Source of the DNA: Acidimicrobiia bacterium
Lineage (GTDB): Bacteria > Actinomycetota > Acidimicrobiia > Acidimicrobiales > Bin134
Reading direction: 5' to 3'
Assembly (NCBI GenBank): GCA_009843565.1
Contig: VYDF01000151.1
Span: 1-6,396, forward strand
Length of the DNA: 6,396 nucleotides
The notes beneath the pieces are model-generated. The model had not been told where the DNA came from, did not search any database, and saw nothing but the letters and a program-made list of their open reading frames with translations. This document shows positions 5,391 through 6,396 of this stretch, piece by piece; position 1 is the stretch's first letter; the number at the start of each line of letters is the position of its first letter. A program made the position numbers and the translations under genes.

Positions 5391-5424
5391 GAATTGGTTG
5401 GGTCGAGTTTGGAATTGGTCGGGG
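5391..5424. repeat. Imperfect direct repeat between deacylase and thiolase genes
   Basis: GAATTGGTTGGG (5391-5402) recurs as GAATTGGTCGGG (5412-5423), 21 bases apart, differing at one position. The spacing is two helical turns, so a protein could contact both copies on the same face, but a duplicated spacer without function is equally possible. Confidence 0.4.
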
Positions 5425-5443
5425 TGAGCGGGGACTGATCGGC

Positions 5444-6396
5444 CTAGGACAGATCGACCCGCTCGGTGTCTGTTCCGCTGCGAAGGTGCTTGCCGGGCCG
5501 GGCGTCGGTGAACTGCCCGTCTCGGACGATCTCCTCGCCGTTGCAGAACACGTGGTCGATGCCGTCGGCCTCTCCGTACAGGCGAGGGGCGCCGGCGGGC
5601 AGATCGGCAACGACGGTGAGGGGCTTGGCCCCCACCCGGGACTCGTCGATAACCACCACGTCGCCGTGCCAGCCCTCTTGGAGCTGGCCCCGCTCTTTGA
5701 GCCCATAAAGCTTGGCTTGGACGTCGGTCATCAGGTGGACGGCTTCTTCCATCGAGATGAGTCCCCGCTTCCGCATGCACTGGCCGAGCATCGAAGTGGC
5801 GTAGTTGGCAGTCATGAACAGATCCAAATGAGCGCCGGCATCGGAAGCGCCGATCACTGCCCGGCCGTCCCGCCAGATCTCCATGCGGGCTTTCCAGTCC
5901 TCATCCGAGGACATTGGCGGCGGGGTGCCAAAGGAGGTCTTCAGCTCGTCGGCCACCACGATGTCGCACAGGGCATCGAAGGGCTTCTTGCCCTCGTCCT
6001 CGGCAATCTGGCCCACGGTGCGATTCCGGTACTGCTGGTTCTCGGGGGCGAAGGTGTCGAAGATGATCTTGGTGGACCAGTCGGCCAGACCCTTGAGGGG
6101 TCCGGGTTGCTGGGCCAGCTCATCGAGGCGATCACGCTCGGCCTGATCCGACAGGAGCGCCATCTTCTCAGCGGGCGGGGCCAGCATGGCGCCCTCCCAG
6201 TCGGGCAGGGCGTCGAGCACGAAGCCACCGGCCATGCTGAGGCGAACCGAGAAGGCCATGGGAATGGTGAGGGCCACCACCTTGCCGCCGTTGGCCTTGG
6301 CGTAGTCGCTGGCCTCCAGCTTGGCGTAGCACTCGTCGAGGTTGCCGGCCATCACGGTCATCACGTTCCAGTTGAGCTGGGTCTGGGCGGCCACCG
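5444..6396 (-). CDS. N-acyl-D-amino-acid deacylase-type amidohydrolase, C-terminal part
   Basis: The frame is open to the right edge, so the N-terminal part, including the expected HxH metal site, is outside the window. The visible 317 or so residues resemble the D-aminoacylase branch of the amidohydrolase superfamily (Amidohydro_3): IGASDAGAHLDLF contains the conserved catalytic aspartate (SDAGAH, about 132 residues from the C-terminus). It is followed by ISMEEAVHLMTDVQAKLYGLKERG and the end-of-barrel strand GWHGDVVVID, which folds back into the small beta-sandwich domain. Family members remove acyl groups from D-amino acids or hydrolyse related amides in a zinc-dependent reaction. Many such actinobacterial proteins have unknown substrates, so D-aminoacylase activity is not proven. 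The gene lies upstream of the thiolase on the same strand, 63 bases away, probably in one operon. A GTG at 6394 is an internal codon, not the start. Confidence 0.85.
   Translation of the reverse strand, partial: VAAQTQLNWNVMTVMAGNLDECYAKLEASDYAKANGGKVVALTIPMAFSVRLSMAGGFVLDALPDWEGAMLAPPAEKMALLSDQAERDRLDELAQQPGPLKGLADWSTKIIFDTFAPENQQYRNRTVGQIAEDEGKKPFDALCDIVVADELKTSFGTPPPMSSDEDWKARMEIWRDGRAVIGASDAGAHLDLFMTANYATSMLGQCMRKRGLISMEEAVHLMTDVQAKLYGLKERGQLQEGWHGDVVVIDESRVGAKPLTVVADLPAGAPRLYGEADGIDHVFCNGEEIVRDGQFTDARPGKHLRSGTDTERVDLS

Overview
The window is GC-rich, densely packed bacterial DNA that uses ATG and GTG starts. Its gene set fits an actinobacterial lineage with abundant lipid or xenobiotic catabolism: crotonase-fold enzymes, a thiolase, a cytochrome P450, amidohydrolases and a nitroreductase. 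An Acidimicrobiia-like source is plausible, but that is inference from gene style only. I see no tRNA, rRNA, CRISPR array, insertion sequence or phage gene.

Layout. At the left edge is the 5' part of a crotonase-fold gene on the minus strand (1-213). It is divergent from a TIM-barrel amidohydrolase on the plus strand (295-1059). That gene ends one base from the end of a second crotonase-fold gene on the minus strand (1061-1900), whose start overlaps the 3' end of an FMN nitroreductase (1893-2510, minus). Divergent from the nitroreductase lies a short plus-strand gene (2574-2846) that an ordinary gene caller would miss or truncate. It is followed by a complete cytochrome P450 (2891-4144, plus). 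The P450 converges, across a strong hairpin, on a complete thiolase (4178-5380, minus). Upstream of the thiolase is the C-terminal part of an N-acyl-D-amino-acid deacylase-type amidohydrolase that runs off the right edge (5444-6396, minus).

The standout is the short gene at 2574-2846. Read from ATG 2574 it encodes a 90-residue SelW/Rdx-type protein, and two in-frame TGA codons sit exactly where the family has the two cysteines of its CxxC redox motif. The simplest reading is a selenoprotein with a double-selenocysteine U12-V-P-U15 motif. Two small stem-loops just downstream have the placement of bacterial SECIS elements. The same protein has an ordinary Cys codon (TGT) further on, and neighbouring genes end at TGA, so TGA is not generally reassigned here.

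How the genes may work together. Two crotonase-fold proteins, a thiolase, a P450 and two amidohydrolases suggest uptake and breakdown of a carboxylic acid, terpenoid, sterol-like or acylated compound through acyl-CoA intermediates. The substrate cannot be read from the sequence. Several genes that begin a transcription unit lack a Shine-Dalgarno site and instead have a TANNNT-like hexamer 6-7 bases before the start codon, which suggests leaderless mRNAs. The operon-internal crotonase and thiolase genes have clear Shine-Dalgarno sites.
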